From Lysobacter sp. yr284 (GTDB lineage: Bacteria > Pseudomonadota > Gammaproteobacteria > Xanthomonadales > Xanthomonadaceae): a stretch of DNA of 64,000 bases. Location of the stretch: NCBI RefSeq assembly GCF_900107375.1, contig NZ_FNPT01000021.1, positions 7,501 through 71,500 on the forward strand, in the 5' to 3' direction. Below, piece after piece: positions 8,251 through 17,539 of this stretch. The notes under the pieces are model-generated. The model was given only the letters and a program-made list of their open reading frames with translations. It searched no databases and was not told where the DNA came from. Position numbers and translations under genes: made by a program. Every line of letters begins with the position of its first letter. The stretch's first letter is position 1.

Positions 8251-10569
8251 TCAGAACGGCAGCGCCAGATCCGGCTTGATCGCGTGCAGCTGAGCGCGGA
8301 ACAGCCCCTGGATGCGCTCCATCGCGGCCTGGCTGTCGGCGTCGAAGCGCATCACCAGGATCGGCGTGGTGTTGGACGCGCGCACCAGGCCCCAGCCGTC
8401 GGGGAAGTCCACGCGCAGGCCGTCGATGGTCGACAGGCGCGCGCCCTCGAACGAGGCCTCGTTGCGGAAGCGCTCGACGAAGCTGTGCGGGTCGCCGTCG
8501 GGCGCGTCGACCTTGATCTCCGGGGTGGCCACGCCGTTGGGCAGCGCGTTGAGGGTCTGGCTCGGGCTGTCGGGCTGCGCGGCCAGGATCTCGAGCAGGC
8601 GCGCGGCCGAGTAGATGCCGTCGTCGAAGCCGTACCAGCGCTCCTTGAAGAAGAAGTGGCCGCTCATCTCGCCGGCCAGCTCCGCGTCGGTCTCGCGCAT
8701 CTTGGCCTTGATCAGCGAGTGGCCGGTCTTCCACATCAGCGGGCTGCCGCCGTGGCGCAGGATGTGGCCCGGCAGGCGGCCGGTGCACTTGACGTCGTAG
8801 ATGATCATCGCGCCCGGGTTGCGCTCGAGCACGTCGGCGGCGAACAGCATCAGCAGGCGGTCGGGGAAGATGTTCTGGCCGTCGCGGGTGACCACGCCGA
8901 GGCGGTCGCCGTCGCCGTCGAAGGCGATGCCCAGGTCGGCGTCCAGGCGCTGCACCATCTTGATCAGGTCGACCAGGTTGTGCGGCTCGCTCGGATCGGG
9001 GTGGTGGTTGGGGAATTCGCCGTCGATCTCGCAGTACAGCGGGGTGACCTCGGCGCCGATCGCGGCCAGCACGCGCGGGCCGATGTCGCCGGCCACGCCG
9101 TTGCCGGCGTCGACCACGACCTTGAGCGGGCGGTCGATCTGGATGTCGGACGCGATCCGCTGGACGTAGTCCTCGGAGATGTCGCGCTCGGTCAGCGTGC
9201 CCGGCTCGTCGGCGGTGTGCAGGCGGCCGCCGACGATGCGGCGATAGAGATCGGTAATGGCGTCGCCCGACAGGGTCTCGCCGCCGACCACGATCTTGAA
9301 GCCGTTGTAGTCCGGCGGATTGTGGCTGCCGGTCAGCGACACGCAGGAGCCCGCGCGCAGGTGGTAGGCGCCGAAGTAGGTCACCGGGGTCGGCGCCAGG
9401 CCGATGTCGGTGACGTTGCGGCCGGCCTTGCGCAGGCCGGCGATCAGGCCGTCCATCAGGCTCGGGCCGGACAGGCGGCCGTCGCGGCCGACGACGATCT
9501 CGCTCAGGCCCTGGTCGTGCATGACCGAGCCGACGGCGTGGCCGATCATTTCGGCGATGCCCGGATCGAGGTTCTGGCCGACCACGCCGCGGATGTCGTA
9601 GGCGCGGAAGATGCCGTTGTCCACGGCCAGCGGCCGCGACGCGGCCTGGGAGGTGTTCTCGCTCACGGTCACTGCGTTCGCTTCGGGTAGGGGGGCGCTC
9701 ATGGTCTCAGCCAGCGTCTGAACAGGACCTTCGTCCTCCACCGGGCCGCCCGCACGGCCCAGGCGCTGGCGCACGCGCACCAGCACGAACGCGAGCAGGG
9801 CCAGCACCACCGCGGCGATGAAGCACGCCAACGCGCCCATGCCGAGCGGACCGCCGGCGATGTCGGGCACCGCCGCGGCCACGCGCAGGTCGCTGCCGGG
9901 GATCTTCGCCGCCAGCGCTTCGGCGCCGTTGTTGAGCGCGGTGTCGCCGCGCTCGATCACGCTGAAGCCGCCCTGGCGCAGGGCCAAGTAGCTGTCGCTG
10001 CCGAGGTCGGCCTTCTCCACGCCGTCGCCGACGCGCTGCAGCGGCAGCTGCAGGTAGGCCACGCCGACCAGTTGTTCGCCGACCCGCGCCGGCGCGGCCA
10101 TCGCCAGCACCGACTTGCCGCCGTCGCGCACGATCGCCGCCATCGGCTTGTCGGCGACGATCGCCGCTTCCATCGCCCCGAGCCGGCCGTAGCCGCTCTT
10201 GGGCAGGGCCGCGTATTGCTCGGCCAGGTCCGGCGGCAGCACCACGCCGTCGCTGGCGCCGGGCCAGTCCTTGCCCAGTTCGGCGCTGGCGGCCTTGAAG
10301 TCGCCGGCCTGCAGCGCGGCCTGCATCGGCGCCGATTCCAGGCGCTCGCGCAGGCGCTTGTGCTCGGCCCCGAGCGCGTCGTGGGCGCTGGTCACGGCGG
10401 TGTCGCGCACCCGGATCAGGTCGGAGCGGCGCGAGGCGTCGAGGTGCTGCTGCACCCCGGCCCAGGCCATCCACAGCGCCAGCACGCCGCACAGCGCGGC
10501 CGCCGGCAACAGCGCGGGCTTGAGTTGCGCCGCGGAGATCTGCGGCTTTTCCAGCTTTACTTCGACCAT
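8251..10569 (-). CDS. Phosphomannomutase/phosphoglucomutase with membrane-anchored N-terminal extension
   Basis: Interconverts hexose 1- and 6-phosphates for surface polysaccharide precursors. The 772-aa protein has two parts. The first 300 or so residues carry a membrane helix near the N-terminus (LLPAAALCGVLALWMAW), a sensor-like periplasmic stretch and a second helix (ACFIAAVVLALLAFVLV). The catalytic part begins at FRAYDIRGVVG and has the active serine in SLTGSHNPPDYNGFK, the metal loop DGDGDRLGVV and sugar-binding GEMSGHFFF. I chose ATG 10569, which has a GGGAAGG-type RBS. Ordinary AlgC/XanA enzymes are about 450 aa. The long form is known in Xanthomonadaceae, and the extension's role is unclear. 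Confidence 0.88.
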   Translation of the reverse strand: MVEVKLEKPQISAAQLKPALLPAAALCGVLALWMAWAGVQQHLDASRRSDLIRVRDTAVTSAHDALGAEHKRLRERLESAPMQAALQAGDFKAASAELGKDWPGASDGVVLPPDLAEQYAALPKSGYGRLGAMEAAIVADKPMAAIVRDGGKSVLAMAAPARVGEQLVGVAYLQLPLQRVGDGVEKADLGSDSYLALRQGGFSVIERGDTALNNGAEALAAKIPGSDLRVAAAVPDIAGGPLGMGALACFIAAVVLALLAFVLVRVRQRLGRAGGPVEDEGPVQTLAETMSAPLPEANAVTVSENTSQAASRPLAVDNGIFRAYDIRGVVGQNLDPGIAEMIGHAVGSVMHDQGLSEIVVGRDGRLSGPSLMDGLIAGLRKAGRNVTDIGLAPTPVTYFGAYHLRAGSCVSLTGSHNPPDYNGFKIVVGGETLSGDAITDLYRRIVGGRLHTADEPGTLTERDISEDYVQRIASDIQIDRPLKVVVDAGNGVAGDIGPRVLAAIGAEVTPLYCEIDGEFPNHHPDPSEPHNLVDLIKMVQRLDADLGIAFDGDGDRLGVVTRDGQNIFPDRLLMLFAADVLERNPGAMIIYDVKCTGRLPGHILRHGGSPLMWKTGHSLIKAKMRETDAELAGEMSGHFFFKERWYGFDDGIYSAARLLEILAAQPDSPSQTLNALPNGVATPEIKVDAPDGDPHSFVERFRNEASFEGARLSTIDGLRVDFPDGWGLVRASNTTPILVMRFDADSQAAMERIQGLFRAQLHAIKPDLALPF

Positions 10570-10835
10570 AACCTGCAACCTTCCCCTAAGAGTGTTCTGT
10601 CCCGGGCGGGCGGCGGCCAAGGCCGCCCAGTCTGCCCCGCCCGCGGCGGCCGCGTCCGTCGACTGCGCCTCGGCACAGGCCGAAAGCGCGGATCGAGCGC
10701 GCGGTCGCGGTCCGTCGCGGTGGGTCCCCGGCCCGCGCGGCGATCGTGCCGATCGCGGCGGGCATCCGCAAAGTCACAAGCACGATGCGTGCCAGCTTCG
10801 TGCCGCCGCCCTCCCCCAGGGCCACGACGCGGGGT

Positions 10836-11294
10836 TCAGCGCACGCCGGTGTGGCCGAAGCCGCCCTCGCCGCGCTCGCTGGCCTGGAACTGCTCGACCA
10901 CCTGCAGGCTCGCGCGCACGATCGGCAGCACCACCAACTGGGCGACGCGGTCGCCCGGCTGGATCGTATAAGCCTCGCCGCCGCGGTTCCACACGCTGAT
11001 CAGCAGCGGCCCCTGGTAGTCGGCGTCGATCAGGCCGGTGCCGTTGCCGAGCACGATGCCGTGCTTGTGGCCCAGGCCCGAACGCGGCAGCACCACCGCG
11101 CACAGGCCCGGATCGCCGAGATGGATCGCCAGGCCCGACGGCAGCAGCGCGGCGTCGCCGGGCTGCAGCGTCAGCGGCTGCTCCAGCGCGGCGCGCAGGT
11201 CCAGGCCGGCGCTGGCCGGGGTCGCGTAGGCGGGCAACGGCCACTCGCCGCCGAAACGCGGGTCGAGGATCTTCAGTTCCAGGGTGTGGTGCAT
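10836..11294 (-). CDS. dut: dUTP diphosphatase
   Basis: Hydrolyses dUTP to dUMP, limiting uracil in DNA and feeding thymidylate synthesis. The 152-aa trimeric-type enzyme shows [11 protein letters not shown] (motif 1), [19 protein letters not shown] (motifs 2-3 with the catalytic Asp in GLIDADYQG), [11 protein letters not shown] and the C-terminal arm [12 protein letters not shown] (motif 5). The gene follows coaB on the minus strand after a 51-bp gap; the order coaC-coaB-dut matches the classic dfp-dut cluster. Confidence 0.95.
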   Translation of the reverse strand: MHHTLELKILDPRFGGEWPLPAYATPASAGLDLRAALEQPLTLQPGDAALLPSGLAIHLGDPGLCAVVLPRSGLGHKHGIVLGNGTGLIDADYQGPLLISVWNRGGEAYTIQPGDRVAQLVVLPIVRASLQVVEQFQASERGEGGFGHTGVR

Positions 11295-11345
11295 GCGGTC
11301 TTCCGAAACGAGCGGTCTTTCAAAAAAACGACGGCGCGCCGGGGC

Positions 11346-12002
11346 TCAGGCCGGCCAGCGCGCCAGGATCAGGTCGAGCAGTTCGTCGGCCAGCGCGGTC
11401 TTCGGCGCCGGCCCGAGCGCGCGCTCGCCGTCGCGCCAGTACACGGTCAGGGCGTTGTCGTCGCTCTCGAAGCCGCTGCCGGACACGCCGACGCGGTTGG
11501 CGGCGATCATGTCGACCTTCTTCTTCTCCAGCTTGCCGCGGGCGTAGAACTCCACGTCGTGGGTCTCGGCGGCGAAGCCGACCACCACGGTCGGGCGGCG
11601 CGCGTGCACCGCGACCTCGGCCAGGATGTCGGGCGTGCGCACCAGCGCCAGGGTCAGCCGCTCGTCCTTCTTCTTGATCTTGCCCGGGGCGATCTCGGCC
11701 GGGGCGTAGTCGGCGACCGCGGCGGCGCCGATGTAGACGTCGGCCGGGAGCTGGGCGATCACCGCCTCGCGCATCTGCCGGGCCGAGCGCACGTCCACGC
11801 GCTGCAGGCCCGACGGGGTCGGCAGCGACACCGGGCCGGCCACCAGCACCACCTGCGCGCCGCGGCGGGCGGCGGCTTCGGCGATCGCGAACCCCATCTT
11901 GCCGCTGCTGCGGTTGCCGATGAAGCGGACCGGGTCGATGTCCTCGTAGGTCGGGCCGGCGCTGACCACGATGCGGCGTCCGCCGAGGCTGGCGGCGCTC
12001 AT
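11346..12002 (-). CDS. coaB: Phosphopantothenoylcysteine synthetase (CoaB half, separate gene)
   Basis: Second step of coenzyme A synthesis after pantothenate kinase's product is joined to cysteine. The 218-aa protein begins MSAASLGGRRIVVSAGPTYE and continues PVRFIGNRSSGKMGFAIA, AAVADYAPAEIAPGKIKKK and a VVVGFAAET/AANRVG core, all characteristic of the CoaB domain. In most bacteria this is fused C-terminal to CoaC. Here its ATG overlaps the coaC stop (ATGA) in another frame, so the bifunctional protein is made as two chains unless a frameshift joins them. Both halves retain their motifs. Confidence 0.88.
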   Translation of the reverse strand: MSAASLGGRRIVVSAGPTYEDIDPVRFIGNRSSGKMGFAIAEAAARRGAQVVLVAGPVSLPTPSGLQRVDVRSARQMREAVIAQLPADVYIGAAAVADYAPAEIAPGKIKKKDERLTLALVRTPDILAEVAVHARRPTVVVGFAAETHDVEFYARGKLEKKKVDMIAANRVGVSGSGFESDDNALTVYWRDGERALGPAPKTALADELLDLILARWPA

Positions 12003-12565
12003 GCGCGGGCCTCCCGGGCCAGGGCGGCCACGATCTCGTGCGGCTCCAGCAGGCGGCCCGGGCCGGATTCGGGCTCGGCCATGCGGCCCTCGCCCGGGCC
12101 GAGGAAGCTCACCCCGCGGCTGCGCAGGGTGGCGACGTTGGCCTGGGTGGCCGGGTGGCCCCACATGCGGTGGTTCATCGCCGGGGCGACCGTCACCGGC
12201 GCCTCCGAGGCCAGGCACAGGGTGCTGATGAGGTCGTCGGCGAAGCCGTGGGCGAGCTTGGCGATCATGTCGGCGGTGGCCGGCGCGATCAGGATCCGCT
12301 GCGCCCAGCGCGCCAGCTCGATGTGGCCCATCGCCAGTTCGGCGGCCTCGTCCCACAGCGAGGTGCGCACCGGCTGGCCGGACAGCGCCTGGAACGTGGC
12401 CGGGCCGACGAAGCGGGTGGCGTTCTCGGTCATCGCCACGCGCACCTGGGCGCCGGCGTCCTGCAGGCGGCGCACCAGGTCGGCGGCCTTGTAGGCGGCG
12501 ATGCCGCCGCAGACGCAAAGCACGATGCGTTGGGCGTGCAGCGGCGGGGTGGGGTCTTGCGCCAT
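11999..12565 (-). CDS. coaC: Phosphopantothenoylcysteine decarboxylase (CoaC half, separate gene)
   Basis: FMN-dependent decarboxylation step of coenzyme A synthesis. The 188-aa flavoprotein has IVLCVCGGIAAYKAADLVR at the N-terminus, GHIELARWAQRILIAPATAD (catalytic His/PxxAN-type region) and TVAPAMNHRMWGHPATQAN (PXMNxxMW). It ends GPGRLLEPHEIVAALAREARA, which in fused CoaBC continues straight into the CoaB domain. The gene starts at ATG 12565 (MAQDPTPPL). A 4-bp overlap with coaB suggests translational coupling. radC is divergent. Confidence 0.88.
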   Translation of the reverse strand: MAQDPTPPLHAQRIVLCVCGGIAAYKAADLVRRLQDAGAQVRVAMTENATRFVGPATFQALSGQPVRTSLWDEAAELAMGHIELARWAQRILIAPATADMIAKLAHGFADDLISTLCLASEAPVTVAPAMNHRMWGHPATQANVATLRSRGVSFLGPGEGRMAEPESGPGRLLEPHEIVAALAREARA

Positions 12566-12737
12566 GTTCGGCCGGGCTCGCTGGAGTTCTTGCTGACGGG
12601 TGTTCGCACTGCGGGCGGAGCGACTCGGCCGGCCGCGGCGGCCCGGCGATTTCCTACCTCCGCCCAAGCCGATAGCTTACCCGATGGGCCGTCGCGTCCC
12701 GATCACCTCGCGCCGCGTTCGCCGCCACGATGCGGCC

Positions 12738-13412
12738 ATGCGAATCCAAGAATGGCCCAGCGCGGAGCGGCCGCGCGAAAAACTCCTCGCCCGCGGCGCC
12801 ACCACGCTGTCGGACGCCGAATTGCTGGCGCTGATCCTCGGCTCGGGCGTGCGCGGCCACGACGCGGTCGGCACCGCCCGCCGCCTGCTGAACGAGCACG
12901 GCCCGCTGCACGCCTTGCTGGAGCAGCCGCCGGCCCGGCTGCTGCGCATGCGCGGCATCGGCAAGGCCCGCGCCTGCGCGCTCAAGGCCGCGCTGGAACT
13001 GGCCGCGCGCAGCCAGATGGCCGAACTCGAACGCGGCAGCGCGGTCACCGATCCGCCCTCGGCCGGCCGCTACCTGGCACAGAAACTGCGCGGCCGCCCG
13101 CACGAGGTGTTCGCGGCGCTGTTCCTCAACAGCCGCCACGGCGTGATCGGCTACGAGGAACTGTTCCAGGGCACCGTCGACGGCGCCGAGGTGCACCCGC
13201 GCGAAGTGGTGCGGCAGGCGCTGCAGCACAACGCCGCGGCCGTGATCGTCGGCCACAACCACCCCAGCGGCAACGCCGAGCCCAGCCCGGCCGACCGCGC
13301 GGTGACCCTGCGGCTGAAGCAGGCGCTGGCGCTGATCGACGTGCGCCTGCTCGACCATTTCGTGATCGGCGACGGCAAGCCGGTGTCGATGGCGATGCGC
13401 GGGTGGATCTAG
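12738..13412 (+). CDS. radC: RadC family JAMM/MPN protein
   Basis: Conserved protein historically named for DNA repair; its role remains uncertain. The 224-aa chain starts MRIQEWPSAERPREKLL and carries a helix-hairpin-helix (RLLRMRGIGKARACALKAAL). The metal site of the MPN+ domain follows: E in the NSRHGVIGYEELFQG segment, then HNHPSGNAEPSPAD. Start chosen at ATG 12738, where family homology begins. Divergent from coaC, upstream of argS. Confidence 0.9.
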   Translation: MRIQEWPSAERPREKLLARGATTLSDAELLALILGSGVRGHDAVGTARRLLNEHGPLHALLEQPPARLLRMRGIGKARACALKAALELAARSQMAELERGSAVTDPPSAGRYLAQKLRGRPHEVFAALFLNSRHGVIGYEELFQGTVDGAEVHPREVVRQALQHNAAAVIVGHNHPSGNAEPSPADRAVTLRLKQALALIDVRLLDHFVIGDGKPVSMAMRGWI

Positions 13413-13540
13413 GCGCCGGCAGGCGGCGGGCCGCAGTGAGCGGGCAGTGAAGGCCCGGCACGGCGGCGGCGCCGTTCACGTATCCGCCGGCGCCGATCGC
13501 CGCGTCCCGGAAACGGCCGCCCAGGCCGCGCGGAAGCGAG

Positions 13541-13546
13541 TAAAAT
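13541..13546 (+). promoter_or_regulatory. Possible -10 element for argS
   Basis: TAAAAT lies 37 bases before the argS GTG. Because it overlaps an in-frame ATG at 13545, it argues that the ATG is not the translation start. Confidence 0.4.
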
Positions 13547-13583
13547 GCGCGGTTCCGCAACGCCCCGCGAAAGCGCATCTCCC

Positions 13584-15272
13584 GTGAAAGCCACCCTCCA
13601 CGCTCTGGTCGCGCAGGCCATCGACGCCCTGCGCGACGCCGGCACCGTGCCGGCCGACCTGTCCACGCCCGACTTCGTCATCGAGCGCCCGAAGAACCGC
13701 GGCCAAGGCGATTTCTCCACCAACGCCGCGATGCTGCTGGCCAAGCCGGCGCGGGCCAATCCGCGCGAGCTGGCGCAGAAGCTGGTCGCCGCGCTGCCGG
13801 CCAACGCCGACTTCGCCAAGGTCGAGATCGCCGGTCCGGGCTTCATCAACTTCAGCGTCGACGAATCCGCCTGGCGCCGCCAGATCGGCGAGGTCTTCGC
13901 CCAGGGCGCGAACTACGGCCGCAACGCCAGCGGCGCCGGCCGCCGCGCCGGCGTCGAGTTCGTCTCGGCCAACCCGACCGGCCCGCTGCACGTCGGCCAC
14001 GGCCGCGGCGGCGCGATCGGCGACTGCATCGCGCGCGTGCTCCAGGCCAACGGCTGGGACGTGATGCGCGAGTTCTACTACAACGACGCCGGCGTGCAGA
14101 TCAACAATCTCGCCGTCTCGACCCAGGCGCGCGCGCGCGGCCTCAAGCCGGGCGACGAAGGCTGGCCGGAAGGCGCCTACAACGGCGACTACATCGGCGA
14201 CGTCGCCCGCGCCTACCTCGACGGCGCCACCGTCGAGTTCGAGAACCACGCCGTCACCGGCAAGGGCGAGGTCGAGGACCTCGACGCGATCCGCCAGTTC
14301 GCCGTGGCCTACCTGCGCCGCGAGCAGAACGAGGACCTGGCCGCGTTCGGCGTCGGCTTCGACGTCTACTTCCTGGAAAGCGCGCTGTACGAGCAGGACA
14401 AGGTCGAGGAGACCGTGCGCGAGCTGGTCGCCCACGGCCACACCTACGAGGAAGGCGGCGCGCTGTGGCTGCGCTCGACCGACTTCGGCGACGACAAAGA
14501 CCGGGTGATGCGCAAGTCCGACGGCAGCTACACCTACTTCGTGCCGGACGTGGCCTATCACCTCAGCAAGTGGCAGCGCGGCTACCAGCGCGCGATCACC
14601 GAGCTGGGCTCGGACCACCACGGCTCGCTCGCGCGCGTGCTCGCCGGCCTGCAGGCGCTCGACGCCGGCATCCCGCAGGGTTGGCCGGAGTACGTGCTGC
14701 ACCAGATGGTCACGGTGATGCGCGGCGGCGAGGAGGTGAAGATCTCCAAGCGCGCCGGCAGTTACCTGACCCTGCGCGACCTGATCGACGAGACCGGCCG
14801 CGACGCGGTGCGCTGGTTCCTGATCGCGCGCAAGCCCGATTCGCAGCTGACCTTCGACATCGACCTGGCGCGCTCGCAGTCGATGGACAATCCGGTCTAC
14901 TACGTGCAGGTCTCGCATGCGCGCATGCACGGCCTGGTGCGGCAGCTGAACGAACGCGGCCTGTCCTACGACCAGGCCCACGGCCTGGCCCAGCCGCTGG
15001 ACCTGGACGACGTCGCCGCGCACGAGCTGATCGTGACGATCCTGCGCTTCCCCGACGTGGTCGCCGCCGCCGGGCGCGACCTGGAACCGCACCAGGTGGC
15101 CGCCTACCTGCTGGAGTTGGCGCAGGCCTTCCAGACGTATTACAACGATCACCAGTTCCTGGTCGACGACGATGCCCAGCGCCACGCGCGGCTGGTGCTG
15201 GCGATGGCGACCCGCCAGGTCCTGGCGAACGGTCTGGAACTGTTGGGTATCCACGCCCCGGAGGTGATGTAA
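13584..15272 (+). CDS. argS: Arginyl-tRNA synthetase
   Basis: Class I synthetase charging tRNA-Arg. The 562-aa protein has the HIGH-type signature [20 protein letters not shown] (HVGH), a KMSKS-like loop [16 protein letters not shown], and the C-terminal anticodon-binding helix bundle ending [13 protein letters not shown] prefer the GTG at 13584 ([10 protein letters not shown]) because ArgRS proteins normally begin there and a promoter-like TAAAAT covers the alternative ATG at 13545. The stop is immediately followed by the start of the next gene. Confidence 0.93.
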   Translation: MKATLHALVAQAIDALRDAGTVPADLSTPDFVIERPKNRGQGDFSTNAAMLLAKPARANPRELAQKLVAALPANADFAKVEIAGPGFINFSVDESAWRRQIGEVFAQGANYGRNASGAGRRAGVEFVSANPTGPLHVGHGRGGAIGDCIARVLQANGWDVMREFYYNDAGVQINNLAVSTQARARGLKPGDEGWPEGAYNGDYIGDVARAYLDGATVEFENHAVTGKGEVEDLDAIRQFAVAYLRREQNEDLAAFGVGFDVYFLESALYEQDKVEETVRELVAHGHTYEEGGALWLRSTDFGDDKDRVMRKSDGSYTYFVPDVAYHLSKWQRGYQRAITELGSDHHGSLARVLAGLQALDAGIPQGWPEYVLHQMVTVMRGGEEVKISKRAGSYLTLRDLIDETGRDAVRWFLIARKPDSQLTFDIDLARSQSMDNPVYYVQVSHARMHGLVRQLNERGLSYDQAHGLAQPLDLDDVAAHELIVTILRFPDVVAAAGRDLEPHQVAAYLLELAQAFQTYYNDHQFLVDDDAQRHARLVLAMATRQVLANGLELLGIHAPEVM

Positions 15273-16187
15273 GTGGCAGCACGACGCGGCAAATCGCAGG
15301 CCAAGCGCAACAACCAGGGCAACGACAGCCTGCCCGGCTGGGCCTGGGGCGTGCTCGGGCTGCTGCTCGGGGTCGTGCTGATCCTGGTGGTGCCCAAGTA
15401 CTTCAAGGCCGACGGCAAGGGCGACGGCTTCTTCCGCCCGCAGCCCAACCCCGACGCGCAGCCGGCCGCGGTCAGCGCCGAGGAGGACTCGGTCGCGCCG
15501 GAAGGCAGCACCCGGCCCGCCCGCGCCGAGGGCCAGGCCAAGGCCGACAAGCCCAAGGGCGCCGCCGCCGACAAGCCCAAGGACGGCCCCGAGTACGACT
15601 TCTACAAGCTGCTGCCCGGCAAGGAAGTGGAGATGAGCGACGCCGAGCTCGCCGCCACCGAAGCCGCCGAGGAACAGCGCCGCGCCGCCCAGCAGCGGCG
15701 CACCGGCCAGGCCGCCGCGGCCAACCCGGCGACCGCCGCGCCGGCTTCGGGCGCGGTCGCGACCACCCTGCCCAAGCCGGTCGACACCATCGCCCCGGCG
15801 CCGTCCAAGCCGCCGGCCCAGGTCGCCACCGCCACCCCGCCGCCGGCTTCGGTCGCGCCCAAGCCGCCGGTCGTGGCCGCCGCCCAGGGCAGCGGCGCCG
15901 CCGCGCCGGCCGCCGCTGGCGTCGCCGCCGCGGCCGCTCCGGCGGTCAGCGACAACACCCGCTACCTGCTGCAGGCCGGCGCGTTCCAGGCCTCCGGCCA
16001 GGCCGAGGAGATGAAGGCCAAGATCGCCATGCTCGGCCTCGGCGCGCGGGTGGAATCGGCGCAGATCGGCGGCAAGACCGTCTACCGCGTGCGCATGGGG
16101 CCGTACGGCACCGCCGGCGACCTCGCCGACGCCAAGCGCAAGCTCGCCGACGGCGGCCTGCCGGGGATGGCGATCAAGGTGCAGTAA
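15273..16187 (+). CDS. SPOR-domain membrane protein (FtsN-like)
   Basis: Probable cell-division or peptidoglycan-binding protein. The 304-aa chain has a short basic N-terminus, one membrane span (WAWGVLGLLLGVVLILVV, about residues 23-40), a long Ala/Pro-rich periplasmic linker (about 75-225) and a C-terminal SPOR domain starting RYLLQAGAFQASGQAEEMKA and ending GLPGMAIKVQ. The GTG start abuts the argS stop, so it should be cotranscribed. The argS-SPOR order is common in Xanthomonadaceae. FtsN identity is likely but not certain. Confidence 0.82.
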   Translation: MAARRGKSQAKRNNQGNDSLPGWAWGVLGLLLGVVLILVVPKYFKADGKGDGFFRPQPNPDAQPAAVSAEEDSVAPEGSTRPARAEGQAKADKPKGAAADKPKDGPEYDFYKLLPGKEVEMSDAELAATEAAEEQRRAAQQRRTGQAAAANPATAAPASGAVATTLPKPVDTIAPAPSKPPAQVATATPPPASVAPKPPVVAAAQGSGAAAPAAAGVAAAAAPAVSDNTRYLLQAGAFQASGQAEEMKAKIAMLGLGARVESAQIGGKTVYRVRMGPYGTAGDLADAKRKLADGGLPGMAIKVQ

Positions 16188-16216
16188 GGCGTCGCACCGC
16201 CCTCTCGCCGCCTACG

Positions 16217-16243
16217 ACGCCCGGCCCTGCCGGGCGTTCGTTT
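16217..16243 (+). terminator. Terminator after the SPOR gene
   Basis: Perfect 9-bp stem ACGCCCGGC / GCCGGGCGT with a CCT loop, then TCGTTTG. The rest of 16188-16498 holds no recognisable gene. Confidence 0.65.
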
Positions 16244-16498
16244 GTGCCGGGCCCTTCAGGCCCGATGCCTTGGGCGCAGATCGCCGCGACCCGAGCGCAA
16301 GGCAGCGGGGCCCAAGCCCCTCCCGCAGCGCGCGCCTGCCGCGCGGACGCAACCCGGAATACCGATTGCCCGCAACCGCGCGTCGGCGTACGCACGCCTT
16401 CCGGCAGCGCGCCCGGCCACAGCGCGACGCCGGTCACCCTGGCCCGTACAGGCGCCGCATAGACTTCGCCGGCTGATTGCACGTCGTTTGGGGATGGG

Positions 16499-16930
16499 AT
16501 GGACAAGCGCATTCTTCTGGGCTGCCTGGGCGGGGCAGGCATGCTGTTGCTGTTCGGATTGCTGACCAAACTGTTCGGCCTGGATGCGCGTCAGGCGGTC
16601 GACACCGGCATCGGCCCGCTGCCCCTGATCGACGTGTTGGCGGCCCTGGTCTCGATGTTCCTCGGCGGCGCACTGGCCCGCCACGCCCACTTCCGCTGGA
16701 TCGCCTTGCTGCTGCTGGGCGCGATGTGGGCGCTGACCCTGTTCACCGTGGTCTCGATGGCCCTGCCCGACAGCCCGCCGCCGATGCGCTCGCTGGGCGG
16801 GGCGTTGAAGTACAACGCGCTGGCGATCGCGCTGACCCTGGCCGCGGCCTTCGCCGGCGCCTTGCTGGGCGAACGGTTCGGGCGCAAGCGCTTCGGCGCG
16901 CTCGGCCGCGACGGCCTGATGCGCCGCTGA
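16499..16930 (+). CDS. Small integral membrane protein, unknown
   Basis: A 143-aa protein with four predicted membrane segments (about residues 5-25, 40-60, 66-88 and 105-128) and a basic C-terminal tail (RFGRKRFGALGRDGLMRR). No domain is recognised. It stands alone, followed by REP repeats and a gene-poor stretch. Confidence 0.65.
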   Translation: MDKRILLGCLGGAGMLLLFGLLTKLFGLDARQAVDTGIGPLPLIDVLAALVSMFLGGALARHAHFRWIALLLLGAMWALTLFTVVSMALPDSPPPMRSLGGALKYNALAIALTLAAAFAGALLGERFGRKRFGALGRDGLMRR

Positions 16931-16987
16931 CGCCGGATCGGCGTTTTTCCTTCGCTACGGAAACCCGCGTCTGTGCCCGCTCCTACC

Positions 16988-17030
16988 TGTAGGAGCGGCG
17001 CAAGCCGCGACCGCGCCACCGCAACTACGA
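16988..17030. repeat. Single REP palindrome
   Basis: TAGGAGCGGCGCAAGCCGCG followed by ACCGCGCCACC, the family repeat seen throughout the backbone. Confidence 0.7.
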
Positions 17031-17196
17031 CGCCCCAAACCCGTGGCCCGCCGTCTGAACCGCGATGCATCGGTTGATCGCTGGCGACCGCGCGCCGAGC
17101 GGCCTGCGCCGTGCGAAACCCACCGTTGCCCATCCGCGGCGTCGAGGCGCGCGGCAGGGCCGGGCCGCTGCACTGCAGCGGGCTATCGGCTGGAGT

Positions 17197-17475
17197 CGTC
17201 GTGGTTGCGGTGGCGCGGTCGCGGCTGGCGCCGCTCCTACAGGGGGCTGCCGCAGGTTCTCGGCGGTGCGTGCCGGTCGCTGCGCCGGCACGGGGTGTCG
17301 GCGGGAATCGTCGTGGTTGCGGTGGCGCGGTCGCGGCTTGCGCCGCTCCTACAGGGGGCTGCCCCCGGTTCGCGGCGGCGCGTGCCGGTCGCTGCGCCGG
17401 CACGGGGTGTCGGCGGGAATCGTCGTGGCTGCGGTGGCGCGGTCGCGGCTAGCGCCGCTCCTGCAGGGGGCGGTG
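17197..17475. repeat. 112-bp tandem repeat built on REP sequences (two full copies and a half)
   Basis: Direct copies begin at 17197, 17309 and 17421, an exact 112-bp period. Each starts CGTCGTGG(T/C)TGCGGTGGC, contains a REP arm GCGGTCGCGGCT(T/G/A)GCGCC, then a spacer (GTGCCGGTCGCTGCGCCGGC). Together with 16931-17196 this gene-free stretch separates the small membrane gene from the convergent dehydrogenase. Confidence 0.85.
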
Positions 17476-17539
17476 CGGATTCACGGCGCGCGGGAGTTCG
17501 CGCGGCCCGGCTTGCGCCGGGCTGCGCGGCGGCGCGGGC

